Positions 25,401 through 34,524 of a DNA stretch of 43,234 nt are shown here, piece by piece (within the stretch, counting starts at the first letter, position 1; each line of letters begins with the position of its first letter). The translations under genes were made by a program, and so were the position numbers. The stretch comes from Streptosporangiaceae bacterium (GTDB taxonomy: Bacteria; Actinomycetota; Actinomycetes; Streptosporangiales; Streptosporangiaceae). The notes beneath the pieces are model-generated. The model made no database searches and was not told the origin of the DNA. It saw only the letters and a list, made by a program, of their open reading frames with translations. The DNA lies in contig JAICWX010000034.1 in the NCBI GenBank assembly GCA_025934635.1, positions 1-43,234 of the forward strand, in the 5' to 3' direction.

Positions 25401-25721
25401 GAGGTCGCCGTCGCGGGGCTGGTGACCCACCGGCAGCGGCCGCCCACCGCCCGGGGCGTGGTGTTCCTCAGCCTGGAGGACGAAACCGGCATGGTGAACG
25501 TCATCTGCCCGCCGCACGTGTGGGAACGCCACCGGCGCCCGGGAATGAGCAGCGCCGTGACGGCCCCCGCCCTGGTCGTCTGGGGGCGGATCGAGCGGAC
25601 CGGCGCTGCTGGCCGGGTCGGCGGTGCCGACGGGGCCGCCAACCTGATCGCCGCCGTCCTGCGGCCGCTCCGGGTCGCGGCCGCCAGCTCGGGCGAGGCC
25701 GCTAGCCGCGACTTCCGCTGA
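22464..25721 (+). CDS. dnaE2: Error-prone DNA polymerase DnaE2
   Basis: This is a C-family polymerase alpha subunit for translesion synthesis, 1085 residues, usual length for DnaE2. It begins with a PHP domain (H55 and H57 in WAELHCHSSFSFLDG, then LALTDHDGMYG). The palm acidic motif PDIDLDIEHRRREEVIQ lies at about 449-465 after GRGSAANSAVCYAIGIT. FQVESRAQMATLPRLRP and FPESHAISFAYLVYASAWLK are further DnaE2 hallmarks. A C-terminal OB-fold (VAVAGLVTHRQRPPTARGVVFLSLEDETGMVNVI) ends the protein. ATG 22464 shares a base with the imuB stop; GTG 22461 is in frame just before. It is the last gene of the LexA-controlled operon, and translational coupling should hold the three products in ratio. Confidence 0.95.
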   Translation: MGWENPPVSWRELQRRLTWGTPGNTETQAPNERRLSRSASASLSRPGGIPWAELHCHSSFSFLDGAATPGELVAEAARLGLETLALTDHDGMYGVPQFAQAAARLRDDGTPLRTVFGAELSLGATGKQDPDPPGSHLLVLAKDAEGYRRLCAVISAAQLAGGQKGRPVYDIEKLADEHGGHWAVLTGCRKGTVPAALAHGGPEKAWRELGTLTELFGHENVLVELTARHDPGDDERNDMLARLAALADLGVVATGNVHFAAPAQARLAQALAAIRARRSLAEMDGWLPAAGTAYLRSGAEMATLLRRYPGVLERTAELGRSCAFDFRVVAPRLPAFPVPAGHTEASWLRELVARKAPARYGAPGRERVPGAYAQIGRELDVIERLGFGGYFLIVHNIVRFCEENDILCQGRGSAANSAVCYAIGITSVDPVSHHLLFERFLSAGRDGPPDIDLDIEHRRREEVIQYVYRTYGRGRAAQVANVISYRPRLALRDAGRALGFTVPEDPDDAPANVKELAGTMLRLPRHLGIHSGGMVICDRPVGEVCPVEWARMPGRTVLQWDKDDCAYAGLVKFDLLGLGMLAALHDCFDLVTKHYGEHWTMASIPQEDPAVYQMLGEADTVGVFQVESRAQMATLPRLRPQQFYDLVIEVALIRPGPIQGGSVHPFLRRHDGLEEATMPHESMRPALGKTLGVPLFQEQMMQLAVDCAGFTPVEADRLRQAMSAKRAPERIEELKQRLLDGMAERGIGAAMAQDIYAKILAFSSYGFPESHAISFAYLVYASAWLKLRFPAAFTAALLRNQPMGFYAPHSLINDARRHGVTVHGVDVNASDALATLEGEPPAIRLGLSAVRHLGRAAAERVAAGRPYRDLEDFAVRTRLPAAALEALATAGAFGCFGLSRRAALWAAGAAASLRAGQLPGTATGLDAPPLPAMTPAEETLADLWATSTYGTHPVAHVRAALDARQVLTAAAARDARDGAEVAVAGLVTHRQRPPTARGVVFLSLEDETGMVNVICPPHVWERHRRPGMSSAVTAPALVVWGRIERTGAAGRVGGADGAANLIAAVLRPLRVAAASSGEAASRDFR

Positions 25722-25859
25722 CCGCGGGAAATATCGATGGCGAGTCGTCCGAACCTGCCTTCCGGCTACGTACAGTCATGTAGAGTCACTGATTGAACAC
25801 GCACCGTCACGCGGACACCGCGTGCTGAATCCGTAAATTCCTTTTGGGAGAAGCAAAGC

Positions 25860-26507
25860 ATGTCTCGTAAGAACCGCGCCTTCGCGCTCGCCGTGGCGAC
25901 GGCCGCCCTCGTCGGCCTGTCCGCGCCGGTAGCCAGCGCCTCCAGCTTCGACGGGCCCAGTGGCTTCAACAACGACAGCATCCTGAACCTCAGCGGCAAC
26001 CAGCTGCCGGTGCAGACCTGCACCGGCGGGGCCCCGGTCAACACGGTGACGGAAACCCAGACGGTTACCAGCATCCTCGCGAACATCGCGCCCACCTTCG
26101 GCACGGGGGCGATCAGCCCGTCGCAGGGCAACACGTGCACCCAGACCACCAGCGAAACCAACACCACGGTAAACACCGCTACCACCACGGCGCCCAGCGA
26201 GGACGCGGAGTCGCACCACCACCACCACCACATGAGGTGGTCGGAAGAGGCTGGCCCGAGCTCCGACCCGAGCAACGACAGCGGCTTCAACAACGACAGC
26301 ATCCTGAACCTCAGCGGCAACCAGCTGCCGGTGCAGACCTGCACCGGCGGCGCCGCGGTCAACACGGTGACGGAAACCCAGGTGCTGACCGGCGTCCTGT
26401 CCATCCTGCCCGGCCTGACCACGGGGGCGGTCAGCCCGATCCAGGGCAACGACTGCACTCAGGCCACCACCGGGGCCAACACCAGCACCTCCACCGCGAA
26501 CAGCTAG
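25860..26507 (+). CDS. Secreted two-repeat Cys protein with internal His6 linker
   Basis: This 215-residue exported protein has a signal peptide of about 29 residues (MSRKNRAFALAVATAALVGLSAPVASA). The mature part is two copies of a unit of about 75 residues: SGFNNDSILNLSGNQLPVQTC, then TGGAxVNTVTETQ, a hydrophobic stretch, and GAxSPxQGNxCTQxT. Each unit has two Cys, as in chaplin domains. The LSGNQLPVQTC and GNTC pieces faintly recall chaplins, but the Cys spacing is longer and I do not assign the family. The units are joined by an acidic linker containing six histidines (codons 26214-26231) that may bind metal. A GGGAG ribosome site precedes ATG 25860, and a 7-bp hairpin (25808-25824) lies in the presumed leader. 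It is a single-gene unit ending at a strong terminator. A cell-surface role is inferred. Confidence 0.8.
   Translation: MSRKNRAFALAVATAALVGLSAPVASASSFDGPSGFNNDSILNLSGNQLPVQTCTGGAPVNTVTETQTVTSILANIAPTFGTGAISPSQGNTCTQTTSETNTTVNTATTTAPSEDAESHHHHHHMRWSEEAGPSSDPSNDSGFNNDSILNLSGNQLPVQTCTGGAAVNTVTETQVLTGVLSILPGLTTGAVSPIQGNDCTQATTGANTSTSTANS
25962..26381 (+). repeat. 321-bp-period duplication within the secreted protein gene
   Basis: Positions 25962-26060 and 26283-26381 (99 bp each) differ at only a few bases, including synonymous sites. The flanking halves of each unit are clearly diverged. This pattern points to recent duplication or gene conversion acting on the first part of the repeat. Confidence 0.9.
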
Positions 26508-26528
26508 AACCTGCTCGCTCGCCGGTGC

Positions 26529-26566
26529 GGATGCCCGGCCCCGGGTCTTCCCGGGGCCGGGCATCC
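26529..26566 (+). terminator. Strong hairpin terminator after the secreted protein gene
   Basis: A perfect 17-bp stem (26529-26545 with 26550-26566) closes a TCTT tetraloop, extendable by one C-G pair. It starts 22 bases past the stop codon. Confidence 0.9.
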
Positions 26567-26599
26567 GTCTGTCGGCCCTCAGGGCCAACCACTGGGCAT

Positions 26600-26627
26600 G
26601 GTCCGGGCACCTCGTGGTGCCCGGACC
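26600..26627. terminator. Second hairpin, likely terminator for the minus-strand genes
   Basis: GGTCCGGGCACC (26600-26611) pairs perfectly with GGTGCCCGGACC (26616-26627) over TCGT. It lies just past the end of the minus-strand remnant at 26638 and so is placed to end leftward transcription from the glycan operon. With the hairpin at 26529-26566 it insulates convergent units. Confidence 0.82.
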
Positions 26628-26637
26628 TAGGTTGCCG

Positions 26638-26868
26638 TCAAGTCATCTGGGTCACCTGGTCCGCGGCGACCACATGTCCGGAGCCGTCGTACGCGGTCCA
26701 CCGCCACGACCCTGGCCCCTTGCCGAACGGGAACGCGAAGAACTCGACGCCGTCCACCGTGACCGGGCGCACCTGCGTGGTCTTCCCGTCCGGGCTGGTC
26801 ACCGCGATGCGGACCACCGACGGGGTCGCGCTCAGCCCGGTCGGCCCGAGGGCGGGACCGGAGGCCAT
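26638..26868 (-). pseudogene. Short C-terminal remnant of a hypothetical protein
   Basis: An open frame of about 76 codons reads as a beta-rich C-terminal domain: VVRIAVTSPDGKTTQVRPVTVDGVEFFAFPFGKGPGSWRWTAYDGSGHVVAADQ. Such Ig-like tails usually end longer exported or membrane proteins. Upstream in the same frame is a stop at 26893-26895, preceded by more open sequence, and then the end of the aminotransferase gene. No N-terminal domain, signal peptide or ribosome site is visible. It is therefore more likely the leftover 3' end of a larger gene than an intact small gene, though a leaderless small protein cannot be excluded. Confidence 0.4.
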
Positions 26869-26943
26869 CAAAACGCGTGTTCGATCAGTCGCCGCTCATC
26901 CTCATCGGGGCCGTGCTCGGGTACGGATGCGGCTCGCGCGCCG

Positions 26944-28629
26944 TCACCGGGCCACCGCTACGGCTTCCCGCACGCAGCGCACGATCCGGTCGATATCACC
27001 GGCGGTCAGCGCCGGGTGCACGGGAAGCGAGAGGACCTGGCTGGCCGCCTTCCGTGCCTCGGGGGTGTCATCGCGTACCACCTGGGGATGGTCGCGGTAA
27101 CAGGCGTAGTCGTGCACGAGCCGGGGGTAGTAGGGCCGGGACTCGATCCCGTCGGCGGCCAGCCTGTCCTGCAGCCCGTCGCGGTCGATCCGCCCGCTCG
27201 CGGTCACCCGGACGGTGTACTGGTGCCAGACATGCTCCCGTCCGGCGGGCACGGCGGGCACGGCCAGCCCGGGCAGGCCGGCCAGGCCCGCGGACAGCCG
27301 CGCGGCGTTGCGGGACCGGTTCTGGTTGACCTGAGGCAGCCGGGCCAGCTGCGCGATGGCGATAGCGGCCTGCAGGTCGGTGAGGCGATAGTTGGATCCG
27401 CTCATGACGTACTCGTAACGCTCGCGCATGCCCTGGTTCCTGAGCAGCCTGATCCGCTCGGCGACGGTTCCGTCATCCGTCGTCACGACGCCTCCCTCGC
27501 CGCAGGTGATGTTCTTGGTCGCGTAAAAGGAGTAGGTCGCGGTACCGAACGAGCCGACGGGCCGGTTCGCGACCCGGGCCCCGGGCGCCTGGGCCGCGTC
27601 CTGGATGACGACGAGGCCGTGCCGGCGGGCGAACTCGCACACCGCCTCCATCGCCGCGGGCAGCCCGTAGAGGTGGACCGGCAGCACGGCGCGGGTGCGC
27701 GGGGTCAGCAGCGACTCCAGCGGCCCGGGATCGAGGGTGAAATCGCCGGCGATGTCGCAGAACCGGGCGGTCGCCCCGACCTCGAGGATGGCGTTGAGCG
27801 TAGCGGCGAACGTCAGCGGGCTGGTGATCACCTCGTCGCCCGGGCCGATGCCGTATGCCCGGAGGACGGCCACCAGCGCCACGGTGCCGTTGCTCACCGC
27901 GACCGCGTGCGCGGTACCGTGCACGCGGGCGAAAGCCTCCTCGAACTCGGCGACCCTGGGCCCGCAGGCCAGCCGGCCGGACCGTAGGACGTCCAGGACG
28001 GCGGCCTCTTCCGCCGCCCCCATCTCCACCACGGAGAGCGGGATGCGCGCCGGGAGGCCGGGTTCGCGTCCCGGTCCGGGGGGCGCCTGATCATCGCAGT
28101 CCCGGCAGCGCGTCTGATCCGGCCGGGACGCCCCGCGGGACAGGACTGTGCCACAGGCGCAGACCCAGCCATGGTGGCGGGCCGGATTTCCGGTGACGAG
28201 CTGATACGGTCGCACGGCGGCGGTGACCACCGCGCCCGCGCCGACCATCGCGTACTCGCCGATCTCGGTGCCGCAGACGATGGTCGCGTTCGCGCCGATC
28301 GACGCGCCCCTGAGCACTCGCGTCGGCCGGACCTGCCAGTCTGCGTTCCTGGCGCGCGGGTACCGGTCGTTGGTGAACACCGCGGAGGGCCCGACGAACA
28401 CCTCGTCGCCGATCTCGACCCCGCGGTATACCGACACGTTGTTCTGGATCTTCACGCGATCGCCGATCCGCACGCCCTCGTCGACGAAGACATTCTTGCC
28501 CAGCGTGCAGCCCGTCCCGATCACCGAGCCCTGGCGGACGTGGCTGTGATGCCAGATCCTGGTACCCGCTCCGACGTGCGCGCCCGGCTCGATCGCGGCT
28601 GTCGGGTGGATGGCCGGCGACCCGGTCAC
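26944..28629 (-). CDS. Fusion of WbpD-like sugar N-acetyltransferase and WbpE-like DegT aminotransferase
   Basis: One 561-residue protein joins two consecutive steps of 3-amino sugar synthesis. Residues 1-155 are a left-handed beta-helix acetyltransferase of the WbpD/WlbB type (hexapeptide repeats, PSAVFTNDRYPRA, GAGAVVT, LVTGNPARHHGW). A small CxC...CxxC zinc-ribbon-like segment (157-178) follows, as in stand-alone WbpD proteins. Residues about 195-561 are a DegT/DnrJ/EryC1 PLP aminotransferase with D344 (VIQDAAQAPGA) and the PLP lysine K372 (YATKNITCGEGG). The predicted product is UDP-GlcNAc3NAcA. GTG 28629 overlaps the phosphatase stop (GTGA), so it is the third gene of a BY-kinase/phosphatase operon. 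The longer frame to 29205 merely shadows the phosphatase gene. Domain calls are firm; the substrate is inferred. Confidence 0.85.
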   Translation of the reverse strand: MTGSPAIHPTAAIEPGAHVGAGTRIWHHSHVRQGSVIGTGCTLGKNVFVDEGVRIGDRVKIQNNVSVYRGVEIGDEVFVGPSAVFTNDRYPRARNADWQVRPTRVLRGASIGANATIVCGTEIGEYAMVGAGAVVTAAVRPYQLVTGNPARHHGWVCACGTVLSRGASRPDQTRCRDCDDQAPPGPGREPGLPARIPLSVVEMGAAEEAAVLDVLRSGRLACGPRVAEFEEAFARVHGTAHAVAVSNGTVALVAVLRAYGIGPGDEVITSPLTFAATLNAILEVGATARFCDIAGDFTLDPGPLESLLTPRTRAVLPVHLYGLPAAMEAVCEFARRHGLVVIQDAAQAPGARVANRPVGSFGTATYSFYATKNITCGEGGVVTTDDGTVAERIRLLRNQGMRERYEYVMSGSNYRLTDLQAAIAIAQLARLPQVNQNRSRNAARLSAGLAGLPGLAVPAVPAGREHVWHQYTVRVTASGRIDRDGLQDRLAADGIESRPYYPRLVHDYACYRDHPQVVRDDTPEARKAASQVLSLPVHPALTAGDIDRIVRCVREAVAVAR

Positions 28630-29276
28630 CAGCGGGGTCCGGTGGCGGGCTGGGCGGGCACGCTGCCGCACAAGACGTCGAGAACCACGCCGAGGGAACC
28701 GTCGATCACGTGCGCGCAGTCGAGGAAAGCCTCCGGATCCGCGGCCGGATCGGCGATTTCGTCGGCCGCGGGGTCGACGTACGGGACCCGGCCGCGGATC
28801 CGGGCGGCCGCCGTGACGGTACTGCGGGCCTGCCCCCCGGTATCGCGCGCGGTGGCCGGCGAGATAGCGGCCGCCAGCCTGGCGAACTCGCGCAGCAGGT
28901 AGGTCCGCCTCGACGCGCCGGGCCGCATGACCAGGACCCCGTCCCGGTGGGCCAGGTCGGCGGACAGGATCAGGTCGGCTTCGTCGATATCGCCGGCCGT
29001 TAGCTGGCGGCTGCGGAACCCGTCGGTGTCGGCACCGAGCCGGGACAGCGCCTGCATCGTGTAAGGGTGCATCGGCGAGCCGCACCGGCTCGCTGTGCCC
29101 GCGCTCGTGACGCGGAACCGGCCCGCCTCGCCGCCGAGGCGGGCCCGGATCCCGCGACGGGCCAGTCGCTCGGCGATCACCGACCGGCACACGTTCCCCG
29201 TACACACGAACAAGATCCGGAAATACCCCGCCTGGTTGTCGTCATCACGAGGCCAGCCGCCGTGCTGGTCAGGCAC
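28626..29276 (-). CDS. Low-molecular-weight protein-tyrosine phosphatase
   Basis: This 216-residue phosphatase would remove phosphate from tyrosines of the adjacent BY-kinase, as Wzb does for Wzc. The active-site P-loop is C25-TGNVC-R31 followed by S (ILFVCTGNVCRSVIAE). The later VPYVDPAADEIADPAADPEAF stretch supplies the general-acid Asp region. SAGTASRCGSPMHP is also typical. It is longer than the usual length of about 150 because of an N-terminal extension and an insert around residues 125-160. GTG 29276 overlaps the end of the kinase gene by 8 bp, and the stop overlaps the fusion gene start. The three are thus a translationally coupled operon. Confidence 0.88.
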   Translation of the reverse strand: MPDQHGGWPRDDDNQAGYFRILFVCTGNVCRSVIAERLARRGIRARLGGEAGRFRVTSAGTASRCGSPMHPYTMQALSRLGADTDGFRSRQLTAGDIDEADLILSADLAHRDGVLVMRPGASRRTYLLREFARLAAAISPATARDTGGQARSTVTAAARIRGRVPYVDPAADEIADPAADPEAFLDCAHVIDGSLGVVLDVLCGSVPAQPATGPRW

Positions 29277-30696
29277 GGGCTGGTTCCCCGGGCTGGTCTT
29301 CCGCCGCCGTGGCGTCCGCGGGCGGTGGCGGGCCGTCCGCTCCGGGCCGGTAGTACCGGTACCCGTAGCCGTACTCCGGATGGCTCGCGCGCGGTGCCAT
29401 GGTGAGCAGGCTGCCGAGGAGCGGCACGTCGACGGCCTTGAGCGCTTCGAAGGAGCGCCGGACGTGCTCGATCCGCGTCCGGCCGTGCCGGACCATCATG
29501 ATGGCGCCGTCGCAGTAGGGCGCGATGCTGGCGGCGTCGGCGAACGGCAGCAGCGGCGGCGCGTCGACGAGCACCACGTCGTACCGGTCCCTGAGCCGGC
29601 CGATCAGCTGCCTGGCCTGCTGGGAGGCGAGCAGGTCACCGGGATTGGGCGGCAGCGAGCCGCTGGCCAGCACGGAGAACAGGTCGTCACCCCAGACCTG
29701 GGTCGCCTCGTCCTCTGTGCACCGGCCGAGCAGCACGTCGGTCACCCCGATCGTCCCCGGCAGCCCGAGGTAGCCGACGGCGCGCGGGCGGCGCAGGTCC
29801 GCCTCGACCAAGATGACCCGGCTGCCGGACTGAGCCAGCATGAGCGCCAGGTTGCACGCGCTCGAGCTCTTGCCCTCCTCGGGCAGGGCGCTGGTGAACA
29901 GCAGCACCTTGCGCGGCTGGTCGATGTCGACGAACTGCAGGTTGGCGCGCACCTTCCGGAAGGCCTCGACCCGCGGGCTGAACGGATCCTCGTCCGCCAC
30001 CAGCGGCCGCTGCCGCGCCGACGAGTCGAACGGGATCGTGCCGAGCACCGGCTTGCCGGTCTGCGCGGCCAGTTCGTCCGCCGACTTGATCCTGTTGTCC
30101 AGCGAGCGCACGGCCGCCGCGAGCGCGAGGCCGGCCAGCAGCCCGAGCGCGAGCGCTACGGCCACGTTCCTGATCGGATCCGGTGACACCGGCCGGGTCG
30201 GAAGCTCCGGCACGGCCACCACCTCCACGCTGACCGGCGGCGTGCCGCCCTCCGGCGGCGTCTCCAGGGTGGCGACGAGCGCGGTGAACTGCGTGCCGAT
30301 GCTCTGGGCGATCTGCCACGCCCGCCGCGGCGACGGATCGGTGACCGTCGCGCTCAGCAGCACCGTCTGCGGAACGGGACGGGTGCTGATCTCGGCCGCG
30401 ATGGTGCCCGGCGACGCTTTCAGGCCGAGGTCCCCGATGACGGCCCGCACGAGCATCGGGCCGCGCAGCAATTCGGTGAAGGACTGGACCACCTGCTGCG
30501 AGAGCAGGTCACCCTGGTAGGCGCTGACGGGATCGCTGGTGTTGGCCTGGGCCGATACGTAGAAGGTGACGCTCGACGCGTACAACGGCGTCGTCCGTGC
30601 GGTAAGCGCCGCGCTCGCCCCGGCCGCGACTGCCGCCACGACCACGATCAGCTTCCACTGGTCCCGCAGCAGACGGATGAAGTTACGCAGATTCAC
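29269..30696 (-). CDS. Wzz/BY-kinase: polysaccharide chain-length regulator and tyrosine autokinase
   Basis: This membrane protein of about 475 residues controls polysaccharide assembly. Two transmembrane helices (about 18-31 and 178-196) flank an extracellular Wzz-like domain (YASSVTFYVSAQ near the start, PTRPVSPDP before TM2). The cytoplasmic part is a bacterial tyrosine kinase with Walker A LPEEGKSS (K276), Walker A' VILVEADLRRP (about 295-304) and Walker B VVLVDAPPLLPF. The tail has a tyrosine cluster EYGYGYRYY (about 441-449), the usual autophosphorylation site. GTG 30696 is preferred over 30735 because a GAGGGGG lies about 11 bases upstream and the Wzz start NLRNFIRLLRDQW follows at once. 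The Wzz and kinase parts are in one chain, as in Wzc, not split as in CpsC/CpsD. Confidence 0.9.
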   Translation of the reverse strand: MNLRNFIRLLRDQWKLIVVVAAVAAGASAALTARTTPLYASSVTFYVSAQANTSDPVSAYQGDLLSQQVVQSFTELLRGPMLVRAVIGDLGLKASPGTIAAEISTRPVPQTVLLSATVTDPSPRRAWQIAQSIGTQFTALVATLETPPEGGTPPVSVEVVAVPELPTRPVSPDPIRNVAVALALGLLAGLALAAAVRSLDNRIKSADELAAQTGKPVLGTIPFDSSARQRPLVADEDPFSPRVEAFRKVRANLQFVDIDQPRKVLLFTSALPEEGKSSSACNLALMLAQSGSRVILVEADLRRPRAVGYLGLPGTIGVTDVLLGRCTEDEATQVWGDDLFSVLASGSLPPNPGDLLASQQARQLIGRLRDRYDVVLVDAPPLLPFADAASIAPYCDGAIMMVRHGRTRIEHVRRSFEALKAVDVPLLGSLLTMAPRASHPEYGYGYRYYRPGADGPPPPADATAAEDQPGEPARA

Positions 30697-30826
30697 GGCG
30701 AGCTTGCCCCCTCGGTCCCCGGCACGTCGCACCAATTACTCGGAGTGTTTACAATACAACTCTCAGTAGGGTAATCAAGTTCCTGAGGTCGTCATTCGGT
30801 GGTCGGGATAGCGGGGGCAGTCGATC
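30697..30826. promoter_or_regulatory. Divergent promoter region of the glycan locus (left)
   Basis: This relatively AT-rich 130-bp gap separates the BY-kinase operon (minus) and the pglF operon (plus). It holds TACAAT (30750-30755), a plausible -10 on the plus strand, without a clear -35. AACTCTCAGTA at 30758-30768 recurs with one mismatch in the second divergent gap of the locus (39910-39920). Confidence 0.5.
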
Positions 30827-32742
<1,916 letters not shown>

Positions 32743-32746
<4 letters not shown>

Positions 32747-34524
32747 TCACCCAAGGACGCCGCGGCGGCCGGCCGGACGGAGGCGGCCGCGGTCAGGATG
32801 CGGTTGCCCCGCTCCGGCCCTACCGCGGCAAGCGGCTGCTTGACCTGGCGATCCTCTGCCTGGCCGCCCCGGCGGCCGCGCTGGCCGGCCTGCTCGCCGC
32901 GGCGGCCATCTGGCTCGACGACGGGGGGCCCGTCCTGTTCCGCCAGGTACGCGCCGGGCGTGACGGCCGGCCGTTCGTCATGCTGAAGCTGCGGACGATG
33001 CACCGCGACCGCGACGAGCGGGCCGTTTTCCCCGAGCGTGCGGACTGCACCCGCGTCGGCCGGTGGCTGCGACGGCTGTCCGTCGACGAACTCCCGCAGC
33101 TGGTCAACGTGGCGCGGGGCGAGATGAGCGTGGTCGGCCCGCGGCCGGCGCTGCTCTACCAGGTCCGGCGGTATGACGAGCGGCAGCGGCGCAGGCTCGC
33201 CGTGCCGCCGGGGCTGACCGGCCTGGCTCAGGTGCACGGCCGCAACCAGCTGAGCTGGGCCGACCGCATCGAATGGGACCTGCGCTACGTCGAGAGCCAG
33301 AACCTCAGGCTGGACCTCGCCGTACTGGCCGGCACCGCGCGGACGGTTCTGACCGGCGACGGATGTAACGGGCACCCGCACGACGATCCGATCGCCACCC
33401 GACGGAAAGGTGACAATGACATGCCCGAAGTGACACCTCGGATTCGCCTGGCGAAGCCAGATGTGGGTGAAGCGGAGATCGGCGCCATCCGGGAGGTGTT
33501 CGCGAGCGGAATTTTCACCAACGGCTCGCAAAATGCGGATTTCGAACGTGAATTTGCCGTCCGGCATCGTTGTGCGCACGCGGTCAGCTTCTCCAGCGGG
33601 ACCACCGCCCTGGCCGCGATGCTGCTGGCCGAGGGCATCGGCCCGGGGGACGAGGTGATAGTCCCGTCGATGACCTTCATCGCGACCGCGACCTCCGTGC
33701 TGCACGTGGGCGCCACGCCGGTATTCGCCGACATCGACCCGCGGTCGTTCAATCTCGACCCGGACGAGATACCCCGGCTCGTCACCCGCCGGACCCGTGC
33801 GGTCATCGCCGTCCACTACGCCGGCCAGCCCGGCGAGCTCGACCGCCTGCTCAAGGTGTGCCTGGAGTACGGGCTGCTGTTGTTCGAGGACGCCGCCCAG
33901 GCCGCGGGCGCCGAGTTCCGGGGCGCGCCCGTAGGCGACTTCGGGAAATCGGCGATGTTCAGCTTCACGCCGACCAAGAACATCACTACGGGCGAGGGCG
34001 GGATCGTGGTCACCGACGACGCGGCGACCGCCGACCGGCTGCGCCTGCTGCGCAACCACGGGCAGCGGCAGCTGTACCAGCACGAGCTCGTCGGCTACAA
34101 CTGGCGCCTCACCGAGATGCAGGCCGCCATGGGACGGGTCCAGCTGCGCAAGCTCGACGCCATCCTGGCTCGCAAGAGAGCCAGCGCCGCGTGGATGGAT
34201 GACCGGCTGGCCGCCCTGCCCGGCGTCACGCCGCCCTACGTGCCGCCGTACGTCACGCCCACCTACATGCTCTACACCTGCCTGGTCGAAGAGAACCGGG
34301 ACGCCGTGCTCGACTACCTCACCGGGCGGGGCATCGAGGCGCGTATCTACTTCCCGCCTGTCCACCTCCAGCCGGTCTTCACCGGCCACCGGTGCCGCCT
34401 GCCGGTCACTGAGGATGTAGCCGGGCGGTTGATCTCGATCCCCATGCACGCACAGCTCACCCGGACCGAACTCGGCGAGATCGCGGACGCGGTGGAAACC
34501 GCCGTGCACATGGCCAGCCGGTGA
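32743..34524 (+). CDS. Fusion of PglC-type phosphoglycosyl transferase and PglE-like aminotransferase
   Basis: This single 593-residue frame has no internal stop. Residues about 25-205 are a monotopic phosphoglycosyl transferase: re-entrant membrane helix (about 31-57), KLRTMHRD, the catalytic pair D115-E116 in LSVDELPQLVNVARGEMSVVGPRP, and PGLTGLAQVHGRN. It should load a sugar phosphate on undecaprenyl phosphate. Residues about 230-593 are a DegT aminotransferase with D383 (FEDAAQAAGA) and PLP lysine K412 (TPTKNITTGEGG). An internal ATG at 33421 (M227) is preceded by GGAAAGGTGAC and could also yield the aminotransferase alone. Fusion to a PglC-like domain and coupling to pglF suggest the aminotransferase acts as PglE in bacillosamine synthesis (inference). 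Confidence 0.86.

Noticed and set aside
22881..25532. Long minus-strand open frame opposite dnaE2
   Set aside because: It is a GC-rich antisense shadow: composition is low-complexity Arg/Gly/His-rich, no family is recognisable, and the plus strand encodes an intact DnaE2.
26214..26231. Six-histidine codons as a cloning tag or contamination
   Set aside because: The histidines are internal, flanked by natural acidic linker sequence in a full native gene with signal peptide, promoter region and terminator.
33400..33430. Sequencing error joining two separate genes (PGT and aminotransferase)
   Set aside because: The linker is short, in frame and keeps an internal ribosome-site-like sequence. With two other fusions in the same locus, a real fusion is the simpler reading, though resequencing would settle it.
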